Notes: a model not told the origin generated them from the letters alone. A DNA stretch of 64,000 bases from Platynereis dumerilii (GCA_026936325.1 JAPTHN010000011.1:33576629-33640628), one strand, 5' to 3'; shown: positions 24,421 to 36,697, numbered from the stretch's first letter. Numbers and translations are program-made.

Positions 24421-24643
24421 CATACTGAGGAATCAGCTGATCCAGTTCATAAGGGGGAAGTGTCTCTGACACAGAAATGGCATTACATGCATTTCTGGGA
24501 TCAGAAGCAATGCTCGGACTATGTTAGTACCAATATGAACTTTGCGGGGGTGGTGTCTGTGGCCGAGGCTAGCACTCGCGTTAGCAGGTATTTTTACAAA
24601 CTGCAGAATTCTGCTGATGACTCTGAGTCTAGATCATGCCTTA

Positions 24644-25528
24644 GAGTAGGTCGGGGCATGCGGCCCCCCTTAACTTTGAGCCGCGATTTGACCTACTTTT
24701 TATGGGCGATTATTTGAATGCTTCTGCTCTCAGGAAGGGATCATTCGACTCTACTAATAACTAGTGAAACAAATGTCTACCAATTTTAATAAAGGAGTCA
24801 CGGCCATTTTTGTAAAAAAATTAAAATTGCCTTCTTACCCCACCCATCGGGCAAGAAGCCCCCTATTATAATCCTATGGCAATTTTTTTTGCGAGCGCAT
24901 TCAGCCTAAAAGTTATTTCTTAGGGTTCTTCTACTATTTTTAAGGGATTCTATTCACTTTTTCTGAATTTCAGAATTTTTCTGTTCATACTTTTTTTAAA
25001 AATATTTTTTGCCCTGTTTCAATTTCGGGCCCAATTGTTTTCTATTTTAATTAGCTATTCTATCAAGTTTAAAGGTAAAGTACACATTAATAATGGTTCC
25101 TGAAGCAGCTTTGACCCCCCCAGTGAAGGGGGCCTCATGTCCCATATCATGTGGGGCCTCTCACCCCAAACCCACATATTTTAATTTGACCTCTATATTT
25201 TGAACTAAAATGCAAAAAATATGATCCAAATCAAATTGATGTGATAGTCATAAAGTGAAGTAATGCAGATATCCATTATACTTTAAAAAATTTCCAAAGT
25301 TATTTCTGACAACCCCTTTCAAAGAATTAGTCAAAGTTACAAAAACCATGCACATTTTTTTGTTTCTTTAATTTCTACTATGTTTTGGTGCTGTTTGCCC
25401 TGAAAATTTGTGACATCACCTAAAACGCCTCTAGCTTCAATCCTATCAATAGATAAAAAATGTAGGTTTAGATATAAACCTGGGGGGGGGCCTCTCACCT
25501 AACCCGGGCTTCTTGCCCCGACCTACTC
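24644..25528 (+). mobile_element. 885-bp MITE, GAGTAGGTCGGGGCA family, copy 1
   Basis: The terminal inverted repeats GAGTAGGTCGGGGCA ... TGCCCCGACCTACTC are flanked by TA on both sides, giving a TA target duplication. An almost full-length copy in reverse orientation lies at 33728-34619. The interior is C-rich near both ends and AT-rich in the middle, with no coding capacity. Confidence 0.8.
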
Positions 25529-25529
25529 T

Positions 25530-25745
25530 ATTTATTCAGGGATGTCCCGGGTCTTTCAATTACCCCCACATAGAACACTGGATACAACCCATTGAACCCG
25601 CCTTCATTTAATGTCCCATTGGCTCAGACTAAATTGAGTTCTGGGATGGGATTCAAACTTACGCCCCCAGAGCCAGTGGTTTCTCAAACAAGCAGTCTTT
25701 ACCAATAGGCCACAGAGGAACACTTCCAATGTACCTAGCCTGTGG
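25530..25745 (-). mobile_element. tRNA-derived SINE
   Basis: On the minus strand it has an A box (TGGCCTATTGGTAAAG, about 25716-25700) and a B box (GTTTGAATCCC, about 25660-25650) at tRNA-like spacing. A body follows that ends ACATCCCTGAATAA. The TA next to the MITE at 24644-25528 touches its 3' end. Confidence 0.6.
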
Positions 25746-25974
25746 TTTGCTCAAACTAATTAATGCAGTGTTGTGCAGGAGACCAATCAGTAAAACCAAA
25801 CACCATTGATTAAAATGAACACTGCTAGCTTGTTTCTTGGAAGCTCATTAACCATTTACACTCTTTGATTTCCATCACATAAAGTTCACAAGTATGGAAA
25901 GCAGCTTGATTAGCACCAGTGCTGTGAATGGGCCAATTTCGTGGGGTTTCGCTGAGAGGCAAAAAGTTTCAAGA

Positions 25975-28900
25975 ATGTCCGCTTTCCTCACGATTATTGA
26001 TTTCCTGATTTTACAGACAGTTGTGTCCCAACATTATGAGTTTTTACCCGCTACAAAACTCAACACACCAATATCTGGAGTTCATGGTATTGCGACCAAA
26101 ACTTCTTGCCTGGTCAAATGCCTCAACAGTGGACTGCCATTTGGAATGACTTTTGATTGGTCAAGGCAAACTTGCTATTGCCTTGAAAATGACTTGGAAT
26201 CGGCTCTTCATACGCCACTACTGCCGGACAGCAATTTCATTTCAGCAAGATTGGTAACTATGTTTAATTCGATCAAAAAAAGAATGAGGAAAATGTAAAT
26301 CCCAGCATGTGCAGAGGGCTCTCTGCTAACTAAGAGAGAGTGCTTAAAGTCCAGTAGATATTTGCCCAAAATCAAGTGAACCGTAACATGGAGAACAGAC
26401 AAAATGTTTTGATTGATTCTGGGTAAATTGAGAGTGCTGATTTCAAATCTTATCACAAAACTCATCACAAAGCCAAGGTGGCGAAGCAATATCACCTCCA
26501 AAAAGTAAAGACAGAGTCAAGGACTGGTTTCCATTCTTGTGACACCATGCGAAGAAATCCTGTGTTGCCGAAAAAGCGCAGATGAAATCAAAACTGACTT
26601 GATCTGATCAAGGCAAAAAATAGTTGGTTTTCATAATTATAATATCATCATTGTGGTGTTTATACTTTCTAAGTGAGATTAATGAAAACTATATCATTTT
26701 TTTGTTTCTTATCTATCACATGACACCAACATTGCCTCAAATATAGTAAATATTTTGAAGGAAAGCTTCATGCCTCAAACCTTGGATGAATAAGCTACAT
26801 GGATTGGAAACAAATGCACTTCAAAGGTACACTGTGCGCTTCGGTATAGTCCTAATGACTATTTTATTGCCTTGACATGACAGCAGTAATTACCTGGATT
26901 TCCCTCTCAAGATTCAAAGGAACAATAAACTGGATATCAAAATTATTAATTTTTTAAAATTCATAAGCTATTACAACTGTCACACACTTTCTAAACTATG
27001 ACAAGAAAACAGAATATTTTGAATGATTACTAAAATGGGGTCTGCCGTTTCTGTGGCCTCAATGGTTCTGAAGTTGTGATTTATTGACCTCTGATCAGTT
27101 TCATCTGAATGCTCAAATTGACCATATTTAAATGCTTATAACTCAATTCGAGGAAATTCGAAGATTAAGCCAGTATAACCACCACAAAGATCTCGTTCTC
27201 AGCTTTCTAATGAATGTGGTCTCATCCGTGGCTTTTGATTGATTTGGTGGTTTATTAAGGTTTTAAAAATGTGTCTTTCTCTTCATTTATACCCATTTTG
27301 TTGCCTAAGTCGAGAAATTACAGGCCTAAAATCAAAAGAAAAATATGACTGGAAATGTCAGAACTTGATGAATATATCAAAGTGAGTGATAAGTCCATGA
27401 CACAAAAATTAAGAAAATGTTATTAGCAGCATCTTTTCCAGAATGGGGTGAAAATGAAGATGCTCAGTGCTCATTGAAGCGCAGAGTGAACATCAGAAAA
27501 ACTATAACACAAATAATTTTCAAGATAACACAATGAAAATCGAAATTCGATGGGCACAGTGCTCTTGAGTCACCTCCAAATCACGTTTGATTTTATGAAA
27601 TTTTCGCAATATTCTGGTTATCGATACATTGCCACTGTGATTTTTCATTGGGTGAATAATTGTAGGCCACAAATGACCAATCAGTTACTCACCATTGACT
27701 CTGTTTGCAAGCCCTAGTTTCTTTCTCCCTGGTGAAAAAACATAATCTCTAGATATTCGTAAGTTATATGAACAAGATGACAATCATGACACTGCAAGAT
27801 GCCTTGCACCAAGGGGCCGACTAGATGATCTTTGGGGCGGGGGGGGGGAGAGCTATGGACCTTTGGTGAAAAAAAAAGATTTCCCACTTGAAACTGAAAA
27901 AAAACAGTTTGTTCAGCACATGAAAAAAAAAAGTTTGTTTCCACCTGTAGCTAGAATACCGTAATGTTAAAATTCCAATAAAAAAGTTTGTTGCAAGTGT
28001 GCATGCGAAAAAAATTGATCGTTGACGCCGCCGCGAACGAAAAAAAAAGTACATCCCGGGGGTAAAGTCCCCAACTATGGTCTGGTCGGCCCCTAACTCA
28101 ATAACACATAGAAATTCTGCAGCAATTCTTGTAGCAACTGAGGACCACCCCAATCCTTGACCCCCTCACCAAGTAACCATAGAATCACAACCCAAACTAA
28201 TGTTTGGTCCAAAAAGATAGATGATCTGAACTTTACAGGTGCATTTCAAACAGCTGCTTCTTTTCTGCTGCGACTTGCTGAGATGCGAAATTAGTGCAGG
28301 ACTGCATAATTCCTACAGAAGCAAAGATTTGCTACAGAAACTTTTCAGAAATACAGGCCGGGGACTAGGGGGCCAGGTGTGTGGTAGTTTGTACTGTAAT
28401 GTCCATCCTCATTGAATTTCAATGATTGAAGTCAGGCTGTTTTAAGGCCACCCTGCATGATATCAGTCACCACATTTTCCGGTTAATGTTTGTGAGGTAG
28501 TCTTAAATTCTTAACAGTTCCTATAACATCAGTGTAATGACTTTTTTTGAAATCTATACTTCAGATTGAAAAGTGGAAATTACTGTTGAGGATCCATAGA
28601 GGGAGTGGAGTTAATGTTTATGGAACATGGATGACACCTGGTGGAATCAATGAGAACAACCCTGGAGTGAATCCAACTACTCAGCAGCCATTCAGATCCC
28701 ATCTCATTGACAGCTGGGCCAAGTTTGCAATGGTGAGAAATTGTGTAATATTGTGGAGCAAGAGGCCCCGGTCAGTTGAAGGGCCCCACAACATTAAATT
28801 AATTATTTTTGGGGTAACATGGGGGGGGGAAATCTGGCCCCTGTTCACAAATATTCCTCTCTCTTGAAAGGGATCATATTCATGAAATCATGCATGTAAT

Positions 28901-31900
28901 TTTCAATGCATGGTGAGATAGAATGTATACTTTTTTATAAACTTACCAGGCAACATATAGGTTTTAATTTGATACCTTTAGGCCAGTGAACCACCATCAC
29001 TATATTAATGTTCTATATCAGGGGCCAGATTTGCCCCATAAGGTTTGGGCAAATCCGGCCCCTTGAAAGTTGGTGACAGAAGACAGGAAAATCTTTGCTT
29101 TTGAAGAAAATTGTATTCTTCTAACAATGCCCATATATTTAGGACATACCCAATAGTTTTGAGAATATCTTCACTTCATTATACTAATGAGAGGGGGCTG
29201 ATGTAAAGAGAGGGTAAATAGTGCTTCTTCCAAATGTTGTCAGACCCTGATTTTGTTATCCGAGGCATCTTACAAAATTGGACCAAGAATAATATATATA
29301 GTAACATTTAATAATCGTGTCTTGACATTTGTCTGATATCTATTTGAGACACTACCGGAATAGCATAATAAATACTTGTTTTTACAAAGAAAGTCATAAT
29401 ATTAAATTTCCTTGGAATGTGCAGCCTGCCATTTTATAAAACTATTTATAAAATATTTCAAGTATCACACCCCGACCAGTTTTACCTCATCGATCACACA
29501 TCAGCATGGCCTGCTCTTTTCTTTTATATTTACGTATAAATTGGTAATTCCTAGTCCTAGCTTTTGTTTTTCAGATCAAAGTTGCTTTGTACAATGGGGC
29601 AGAAGAAAAGGCGTACCTGCTCTTTAATGCAAGAGGGACAACCTCTCAGAATTTCTACGCTTGGCAGAATTATATCGGATCCAATTACACTGATTTGAGA
29701 ACAGGACCAGTGCGTCTTTTTGGGTAAGGTATATTTCAATCTTAAAAACTCGCTGAAACAGATGAAATATTTCAATAAATATATCAAGGTGACAGCTACA
29801 CTGTAACAAATTGCTGTAGTTTGTACAGTGAATTACTGTAGAAACTACAGTAAGCTGCTGTACAACTCTGATACAGTAAGCTACTGTAGAAGCTACAGTA
29901 AACAAAACTCTACCGTAAGACTTACTGTAAATGTTACAGCAAGTGACTGTAAGCTTCATATTACCGCAAATTGCTGTAGATTTTACGGCAAATAAAACTC
30001 TACTGTAAGCCTTACTGTAAGTGTTACAGCAAGCTACTGTAACCTTCATATCACGGCAAATTGCAGTAGATTTTACAGCAAACAAAACTCTACCGTAAGC
30101 CTTACTGTAAATGTTACAGCAAGCCACTGTGAGCTTCATATTACAGCAAGATGATTTTACAGCAAGCAAGCCACTACTGTAATCCAATATCACACTACTG
30201 TAATAACTACATTAAGCCATTGTACTGACAGTTCATTCCTTATAAAGGGAATATACCAAATGTGTCATGTCCACAAGCAATGGCTGAGCATTAAGTTCTA
30301 ATTGGAGATAATATGTAAATGGCACTGCCATGAAATTCGCGCAGCACTTTAAAAAGTTTTTGTAGGACTTATAGTGTTACCATAACTTTCATGTTTATTT
30401 TATATTCAATTTATGAAAGGAGTTATGTAACTGTTTCAGAAAATTAGTAAGACTGATAAATGGAAGGACAGAGAAAAATGTAGAATAGCAAGATAAACTA
30501 GACAAAAAATATAATAGATAAATAGAGAGATAAATAGAGAGATAAATAGATAGACAGATAGATAGATAGATATAATGACAGACAGATAGATAGATAAATT
30601 GATAGATAGATATATATATTAAATAGATAAATAAGATTGATAGATAATTAGCTAAATGGTAAAAAGGCAGACAGCACTGAAAGCTGCCTAAGTCAAGTCT
30701 ATGTTAGATTGTTGATATTACGTAATAGTATAAATATATAGTAATACAAAAACAATAACATTGCATGTAGATTATCTGTTCACTGTTACATAATCATCAG
30801 TTTATAAGATTATGTAACTTTAATTTTGTTATGTTTTCTTGTTGTCCGATTGAAATTAAATGAATCACATGTTAATAATTTGATTTAGCTTGTCAATGCT
30901 AATAATTAACTATTCCATAAACATTTTTGGTACAGGATATATTAATAGAGAAAATTGAATTTTTAAGACACTTTTGAAGATGAATATGTTATGTTTTGTT
31001 AAATACGAAACTAAATCAATGATAAGAAGCTGGACCCACTTGACCTAATTCCAAACTGTGGACTGTTGATGCTGAGACCATCACTGCACAGATTTTTGAG
31101 TCTTCTCTTGCACTCAATTCGCTTCGCTCAACGGCCTGCGGCCGTTTCGCTGCGCGAATATTATATTGGAAAATAGCCATCCCTCATATTTATGTCCATG
31201 AAATATGTTTTTAAAATCATATCAATATTTTTGTAGACATGTATTTGTATCACAATGTTCACCCAACTATCTAGTATAATACTTAAAAATATATAATTAT
31301 TTAAAATGTGGACTATATAATATTAGGCTTTTTTCATTATTCTCTAAAATATATGAATTTACAGATTCAATATGGCAAATTCATTTATAAAGATGAGATA
31401 CATATGAAAATTACTTTGAAAAAATCTGTATTGTGTAGCATTTGATTGACAAATTAGATTAGATTATTTATTTTTTTAAACTGTACTGTATTACATTTGT
31501 AGGATGTTCATTTATTAAATTGCTAAATACACTCTAAATAATATCTAAGGTCTAAATGGAATAATATCAAACTATACACAATTGTATACTAGTAGTCATT
31601 TCTCAGGAATACCACAAGGTGTCACTTTGCATGCATATTATATATATGAGTATGGCATCAATTAAGGGGTAATTAGAGGGGTAATTAGAGGGAAAATCAC
31701 TGACGCAGAACTGTGACCCAGTTACATAAACTGAATTTATTGGCAGTATTAGACAATTGTATTAGAGTCATTCTTGGACAGTTATTCAAAGGAAGAGGTG
31801 GCACTGTTCAGTGGCTCCATGTTTATTTCTTGTTTTAGCAGTGGAGTTGAGTGAACATTGACTGGGTAAGTGTGTTGAATAAACTAAGTATGTTCATTAA

Positions 31901-34900
31901 ACATTCAATTAACTGATTCTTTATTACTTGAATGCTTCATCAACTCATATGATTTTCTTCTTTTTCAGGAGTCCAAAGGACCAGTTACAGGATATTTTAC
32001 TGAAGTCTGAAATGCTGTTCAAAATTATGGAATTTCTTCTATTTTAACTACTGTTTCCATTTTAGCATCTCATCAAGTTCATTGGTTATTCTGTTCATGG
32101 ACATGTTTTACCAATTATCTTGTTTAAATAAAATTGTCCCTGCATTTGAATAAACCACAATGTTGATAAAGTCTTATTGGCAGATCCAGACAGGGTATTC
32201 CCTGGGAGCTGGGCGTGTTTCAGCATTTTTGAGCCCTTGTTTTCACAAGTTTTCTTCAGAATCTTACTCTGTACTCAATGGTCTGAGGAGAGGTGGGAGG
32301 GGGGCTAGGCTCCATCCAGATCCGCCACTGAGTCTGCACCCTCTGGGCATATCTATGTTGTAGCAACATTGTACGTCACCCTGTTCGTCAAATGACGAAG
32401 AAGTGTTTGGTAGAAATTATGTTGTAATAATGTTATGAAGCATCATCAAAGACATGGCATTAGCATGCGCCATTGTGGCGATGTCTTCACAACATTGTGA
32501 CTAATGTGAGACAATGTCAAGGGTTCCATGTTAGCTTGCGACATTGTGGCAATGTTGTAAAAAAAATCTCAACGTCGTCTTCATGTTGTGGCAACATAAT
32601 TTCTACCACACATTTCTAAGTGACCAACAGACCAGCCCTCCACCAATTAGCAACGTGGTGCTTATGTCGTGTGCCCCTTGGGCAGATAGATTATTAAACA
32701 TACTCTCCATCCCAAAATACTTTACATTGTCGAAATAACATGCAAATAAACAAATTAAAGTGTAATATCAATTTTACAGCCTGAAAGATACAAACAACAA
32801 TGACAGATTGTTTGAGATAATCAGTGCTTACAATGGGTGTGAAGGGGACTCTGGATGGTTTATGACAATCGACACAGGAAGCCAAGTACCTTGTTCGGGG
32901 ACTGATGGGAGAACAACTCGGCCATATTTCTTGTACAGTTCTCTCAGCACCAGACAGATCTTCTATGGTAAGTTCTACAGTAATCATTAATTAATCATGG
33001 CCTTGAAATCAAATCTACAAAAACTTTACATTATTTTTTCATTATCAAGCTATGCAATCTCTGTCCTGTTGCAATATGTATTGCTAGTGTCTCACGAGAG
33101 TGGTCAAGTGACGGCGAAGTTGTAGAGGTGCCAGGAAGTTCAGTTTCGCCAACTTTCGGCGTTTCAAGCCATTTTTGGACAATTATATAATCAATTAGAG
33201 GTTCTAAATCGTCGTGGATGGGTCCTAGGACGACGAGGCACTCGTTTTTTACGCCGAATCGCTCGTAATTACGGACGAGGCAAGAAGAGACTTGTGTCGG
33301 CGAGTTGTCAGGAGCCTCGACGCAGTTCCATTGCTTCAATGTTAAACTAGATTCGCCCAAGGAGTCTCTTTCTTCGCCCTAGCATGCTCTTGCTTCGCCC
33401 TAGCATCCTCTTACTTCGTCCTAATCTTCAATTACGCCCAAGCAAATACCTGTTACAGTGAAGCAAGTAGCTGTTTCGGCGTTTCAACAGCCTGTTTGTG
33501 TCGGCGAGTTGTTGTCTTTTTTCGCCGAAGTTCCATTGACTCAATGATAAGTAGCCTCGCCCAAGCACTCTCTAGCTTCGCCCAACCTGCCTCTAACTTC
33601 GCCCCAGCTGTCTCTAACTTCGCCCAATCATTTTGGGGGTCTTTCAGGTCTTTTGCATCGTGGCTTCTTGCTTCGTAAAGATTCAACAGGTTGAATCTTT
33701 CGTGAAGCAAGTTCTTGCCTCACCATAGAGTGGGTCGGGGCAAGAAGCCCGGGTTAGGTGAGAAGCCCCCCCAGGGTTATATCTAAACTTACATTTTTGG
33801 TGCTTTTTCTTATTGATAGGATTGAAGCTAGAGGCTTCTTAGGTGACGTCACAAATTTTCAAGGCATTCAGCACCAAACCATAGTCGTAATTAAAGAAAC
33901 AAAAAAAGGTGCATGGTTTTTGTAACTTTGATTAATTCTTTGAAAGTGGTTGTCAGAAATAACTTTGGAAATTTTCAAAAGTATAATGGATATCTGCATT
34001 GCTTCACTTTATGACCATCACATAAATATGATTTGGATCACGTTTTTTACATTTTAGCTCAAAATATAGAGGTCAAATTAAAACATGTGGATTTGGGGTG
34101 AGAGGCCCCACATGGTATGGGGCATGGGGCCCCCTTCACTGAGGCCTTGGAGCTGCTTCCGGAACCATTTAATAATGTTTACTTTACCTTAAATCTTGAT
34201 AAATTGGCTAATTGAAATAGAAAAAATTTTGTTCGAAATTGAAACAGGGCAAAAAATATTAAAAAATAAATGTATGAACAAAAAAATTCTGAAATTCAGA
34301 ATAAGTGAATAGAATGCCTTAAAAATGATAGAAGAACCCCAAGAAATAACTTTCAAGCTGAATGCGCTCGCAAAAAAAATTGCCATAGGATTATAATAGG
34401 GGGGCTTCTTGCCCGATGGGTGGGGTAAGAAGGCCATTTTAATTTTTTTACGAAAAGGGCCGTAACTCCTTTATTAAAATTGGTAGACATTCGTTTCACT
34501 AGTTATAAGTAGAGTCAAATGATCCCTTCCTGACAGCATAAGCATTCGAATAATCGACCACAAAAAGTATATCAAATTGCATCTCGAAGTTAAGGGGGGC
34601 TGCATGCCCCGCGCTACTCTAAAGTCACGTGACTTCTAGGAACTTTTGGCGAGGAAGTTTAAGAAGCGCCGTAGACGAAAATATCGTCGCCGAGTTGTTG
34701 AATGTAGTGTAAAAGCCTCCCTCTTTCCTGGAAAAGCAAGCAGCGACGCGACAAGAACTGTCTGTTACGTCTCCGTGTGATCTAGGCATATGTGTTATTA
34801 TCATTCCAACATAAAATTAAAGTGCGGCGCAGATACAGAACAAGGAAAAAAATTCTCACCATGCTTGTATGGAGGGTACTACAGTCTGTTCTGTCTGGCA

Positions 34901-36311
34901 CTGGAACTGAAATGTGAACTGCTCACCTTAAAAACGCACACCCTTTAACACAGCTTGAAAACTCACTTCTGATTGAGGCATGGTCAGTCAATTTTGTACT
35001 GATGTGGCTAAATATCCAATCCTAGAGTCTGGTAAGTTTCACTGAAAAATATTGAGCATCGGCTGCATCAGGCCACATTTAGTGACACTGCCTTAAAAAC
35101 CAAAATCACAACCAAAGCACATAGAGCCAGAAAACATTTTTGCATTAAGCCCATCAGAGTTCCATTTTTGGATTTCACAAATGATGAAAGTGCATAGTCC
35201 CACAACCACACAAATGGAATTTACTGCAACATTGTTGCACTCCACTGAACTGAGGTTCGAAACAGGTGATTACAACAAACAGTCAATGCCAAACAATGCT
35301 AAACAAAATAATCCAGCTTGCTATTTTGTAACAGGGCCCCTTTAAACATCCAGAGCATAAGAAAATGTATTAGAGGCTCACAGAGCCAGGGAATTTTTGC
35401 CAAAGAAGTTCTGATTTGAGCATTTGTGCATCCATTTATCCACATGGAATTGTTCATGGACTATATTTATATTGCATGGGATATCTATATTTGGAATTGC
35501 TAACAGGACAAATTGTAGGATACAGATTCATAGAAAAGGTAAGATATAAATTCTCCTGAGGCCATGTCAACAAAGAATTTTTTGCCAGCTCACATTGAAA
35601 CTTTGAAGGTTGTTAATCAAAATTTCAAATATCAAAGATGTTTCAAGGTTACACTTTGCATAGGCTTTTTCCAGAGTGACTAAATACACAGTTCTATGTG
35701 GTTTTCTATAGCTGACAGCGATTTGATTTTTTATGAATTGACTTTTTCTGAAACATGTGCTTTCTCCAAGCCAATGTTTTGATCAAACAGGAAGTCATGC
35801 ACAACATGTACAGTGCTGCCACGTTGTTGCACCATGAAAGTGGTTCCTTTGACCTCTTCAAGCACTTTTGCTGCATTTTGTTGACTTGTCATTAATTCGG
35901 TTGTTTTATGTCCTTGTTCTGCAACAGCCATTTTGATGTTGGAACCAACTTGAAGGGGCGGAAGTACTATGTCCATATAGCTGGGCATAAACATAATCAT
36001 GGACTAAAGTACTTCCTTGGGCCAGTAGATTTCAAATGTGAAAAAAATATAAATCCCAATATTTTTAGTTAATTTTCATTGTAAACCGCCGTCTGGCGTT
36101 TTCTTGATCCATCCCTATAGAAGATTTGCATCTTCCTGGGAGTTCAGTAAATAAGAATGTTTATTGATTAGCATTGGAGCAAGCTTATAGGGTGTAATTA
36201 ATGGTTCAACTATTTGTAATAAGCTCCGAAAACCTGCATCATTTTTGGATTTTTCTCGTTTCAGATATGGCCATAGCGGATACTTTAATCATAATGGGAC
36301 AGACTGACTGA
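25975..36311 (+). CDS. Gene B: secreted apple/PAN-like protein, close paralog of gene A
   Basis: Five coding exons: 25975-26253, 28565-28732, 29575-29723, 32780-32967, 36265-36311, with GT-AG introns in phases 0, 0, 2, 1; the product is 276 residues. The ATG at 25975 matches the gene A start; an in-frame ATG at 25894 lies in the conserved 5' flank and is not matched in A. Order: signal peptide (FLTIIDFLILQTVVS), four-cysteine apple/PAN-like segment, then the same C-terminal domain (LLRIHRGSG, LFNARGTTSQNFY, YNGCEGDSGW, MAIADTLIIMG). Exon 2 differs from A at only two residues, while exons 1 and 4 each differ at about twelve, and exon 4 is one codon shorter. Intron sequence next to exons 1 and 2 is also shared with A. 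Intron 3 contains a possible alternative terminal exon. Confidence 0.87.
27812..28094. mobile_element. MITE with AGGGGCCGAC ends
   Basis: The left end AGGGGCCGACTAGA and the right end TCTGGTCGGCCCCT are inverted repeats. The interior has repeated AAAAAAAGTTTGTT. A related internal segment (GTAGCTAGGGTACCGTAATG) occurs at 50130-50300 without matching ends. It is in intron 1 of gene B. Confidence 0.65.
29800..30230. repeat. 90-bp tandem repeat inside a CACTGTAA-type element
   Basis: AACAAAACTC/AATAAAACTC recurs at exactly 90-base spacing (29901, 29991, 30081), with CTTACTGTAAATGTTACAGC in each unit. Flanks are rich in TACTGTA/TACAGTA palindromes, beginning ACACTGTAAC at about 29799 and ending ACTACTGTAA near 30208. 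Because 90 is a multiple of three, the minus strand stays open by chance. It is in intron 3 of gene B. Confidence 0.7.
30311..31161 (+). mobile_element. 851-bp MITE with TA target duplication, copy 1
   Basis: It runs from ATATGTAAATGGCACTGCC to GCTGCGCGAATAT, flanked by TA on both sides. GCGCAGC near the left end and GCTGCGCG at the right are inverted. The interior carries a GATA/TAGA microsatellite (about 30505-30620). It is almost identical in content to 43294-44120, which is in reverse orientation. It is in intron 3 of gene B. Confidence 0.8.
31969..32160 (+). other. Possible alternative terminal exon of gene B
   Basis: A pyrimidine tract and AG (TTCTTCTTTTTCAG) precede 31969. Joining here from the exon 3 donor keeps the phase and reads 25 more codons (GSPKDQLQDILLKSEM...) to TAA at 32045. 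AATAAA signals follow at 32127 and 32149. It could instead be the last exon of a small non-coding transcript, since a donor-like GGGTAAGT lies at about 31863. There is no counterpart in genes A or C. Confidence 0.3.
32176..32330. mobile_element. Short MITE with GGCAGATCCAGA / GATCCGCCACTG ends
   Basis: The left TTGGCAGATCCAGACAGG and the right end CCATCCAGATCCGCCACTG are imperfect inverted repeats. AGTCT occurs at both outer edges (32170-32174, 32331-32335), a possible target duplication. Confidence 0.45.
32399..32617. mobile_element. MITE with 26-bp terminal inverted repeats
   Basis: The left GTTTGGTAGAAATTATGTTG and the right CAACATAATTTCTACCACAC form the ends. The interior repeats GACATTGTGGC/CACAATGT palindromes. 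It is in intron 3 of gene B, just before exon 4. Confidence 0.65.
33100..33720. repeat. GC-rich island of TTCGCCC repeats in gene B intron 4
   Basis: CTTCGCCCAA/CTTCGCCCTA recurs at 20-30-base spacing (about 33353-33410, 33560-33630). A larger duplication pairs GTGTCGGCGAGTTGT at 33295 with 33498, each followed by AGTTCCATTG. Related text (CGTCGCCGAGTTGTTG) resumes at about 34685, on the far side of the MITE at 33728-34619, so that MITE appears to have landed inside this repeat. Its GC content is far above the neighbouring sequence. Open frames here look repeat-driven. Confidence 0.5.
33728..34619 (-). mobile_element. 892-bp MITE, GAGTAGGTCGGGGCA family, copy 2
   Basis: It is the reverse-complement counterpart of 24644-25528 over essentially its full length, with ends GAGTGGGTCGGGGCA and TGCCCCGCGCTACTC and TA on both flanks. 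It lies in intron 4 of gene B, between two parts of a TTCGCCC-rich repeat. Confidence 0.8.
35731..36000 (-). other. Unassigned open frame, coding-like composition
   Basis: An 89-codon minus-strand frame (MAVAEQGHKTTELMTSQQ, then TTFMVQQRGSTVHVVHDF) has balanced polar composition and no low-complexity bias. No domain is recognised, no splice context was established, and it lies antisense inside intron 4 of gene B. It may be a transposon remnant. Confidence 0.2.
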
Positions 36312-36697
36312 AGGATATGGACTGAAAGCAACATTTTATCAACCAATCTATCATTTCATAACATATAACGGGAAAAATTAAGTTAATTTCTTATAAAACA
36401 AAGTTCTGGCTTTTTATTTTCTTAACTTTTTTTTCTTTCATAAAAACATGCATAAGTCTGAAAAATTTTGGTGTAGAACAAATTACCAAATAGTGGATGT
36501 TGAGTCAACCAATATTGAGTTTTATTGGTATCAAAAGGTAATATTGGTCTTGGTCTGCAGCCTCGACCAATATTACTGCCTTGGCCAATAAAACTTAATA
36601 TTGTTCTCCTCACTATCCACTATCTATATAATATTTGCAGGTAAAAATATTGCAGAGGGGGAAAAGATGAGTGATTTCATCAGGTGTTGTCGTGTTG
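36312..36697. other. Downstream of gene B, no gene recognised
   Basis: AT-rich. A short inverted motif involving ACCAATATT/AATATTGGT occurs at about 36510-36600. Nothing else is supported. Confidence 0.4.

Noticed and set aside
25894-25974. 27-codon upstream extension of gene B
   Set aside because: It lies in the conserved 5' flank. The matching start in gene A is the later ATG, which begins a clean signal peptide.
29624-30193. 189-codon minus-strand frame with 30-residue repeats
   Set aside because: It is explained by the 90-bp tandem repeat, a multiple of three, and overlaps exon 3 of gene B on the other strand.
33453-33710. WAKLE-repeat frame on the minus strand
   Set aside because: It is generated by the TTCGCCC tandem repeat and has no start or splice context.
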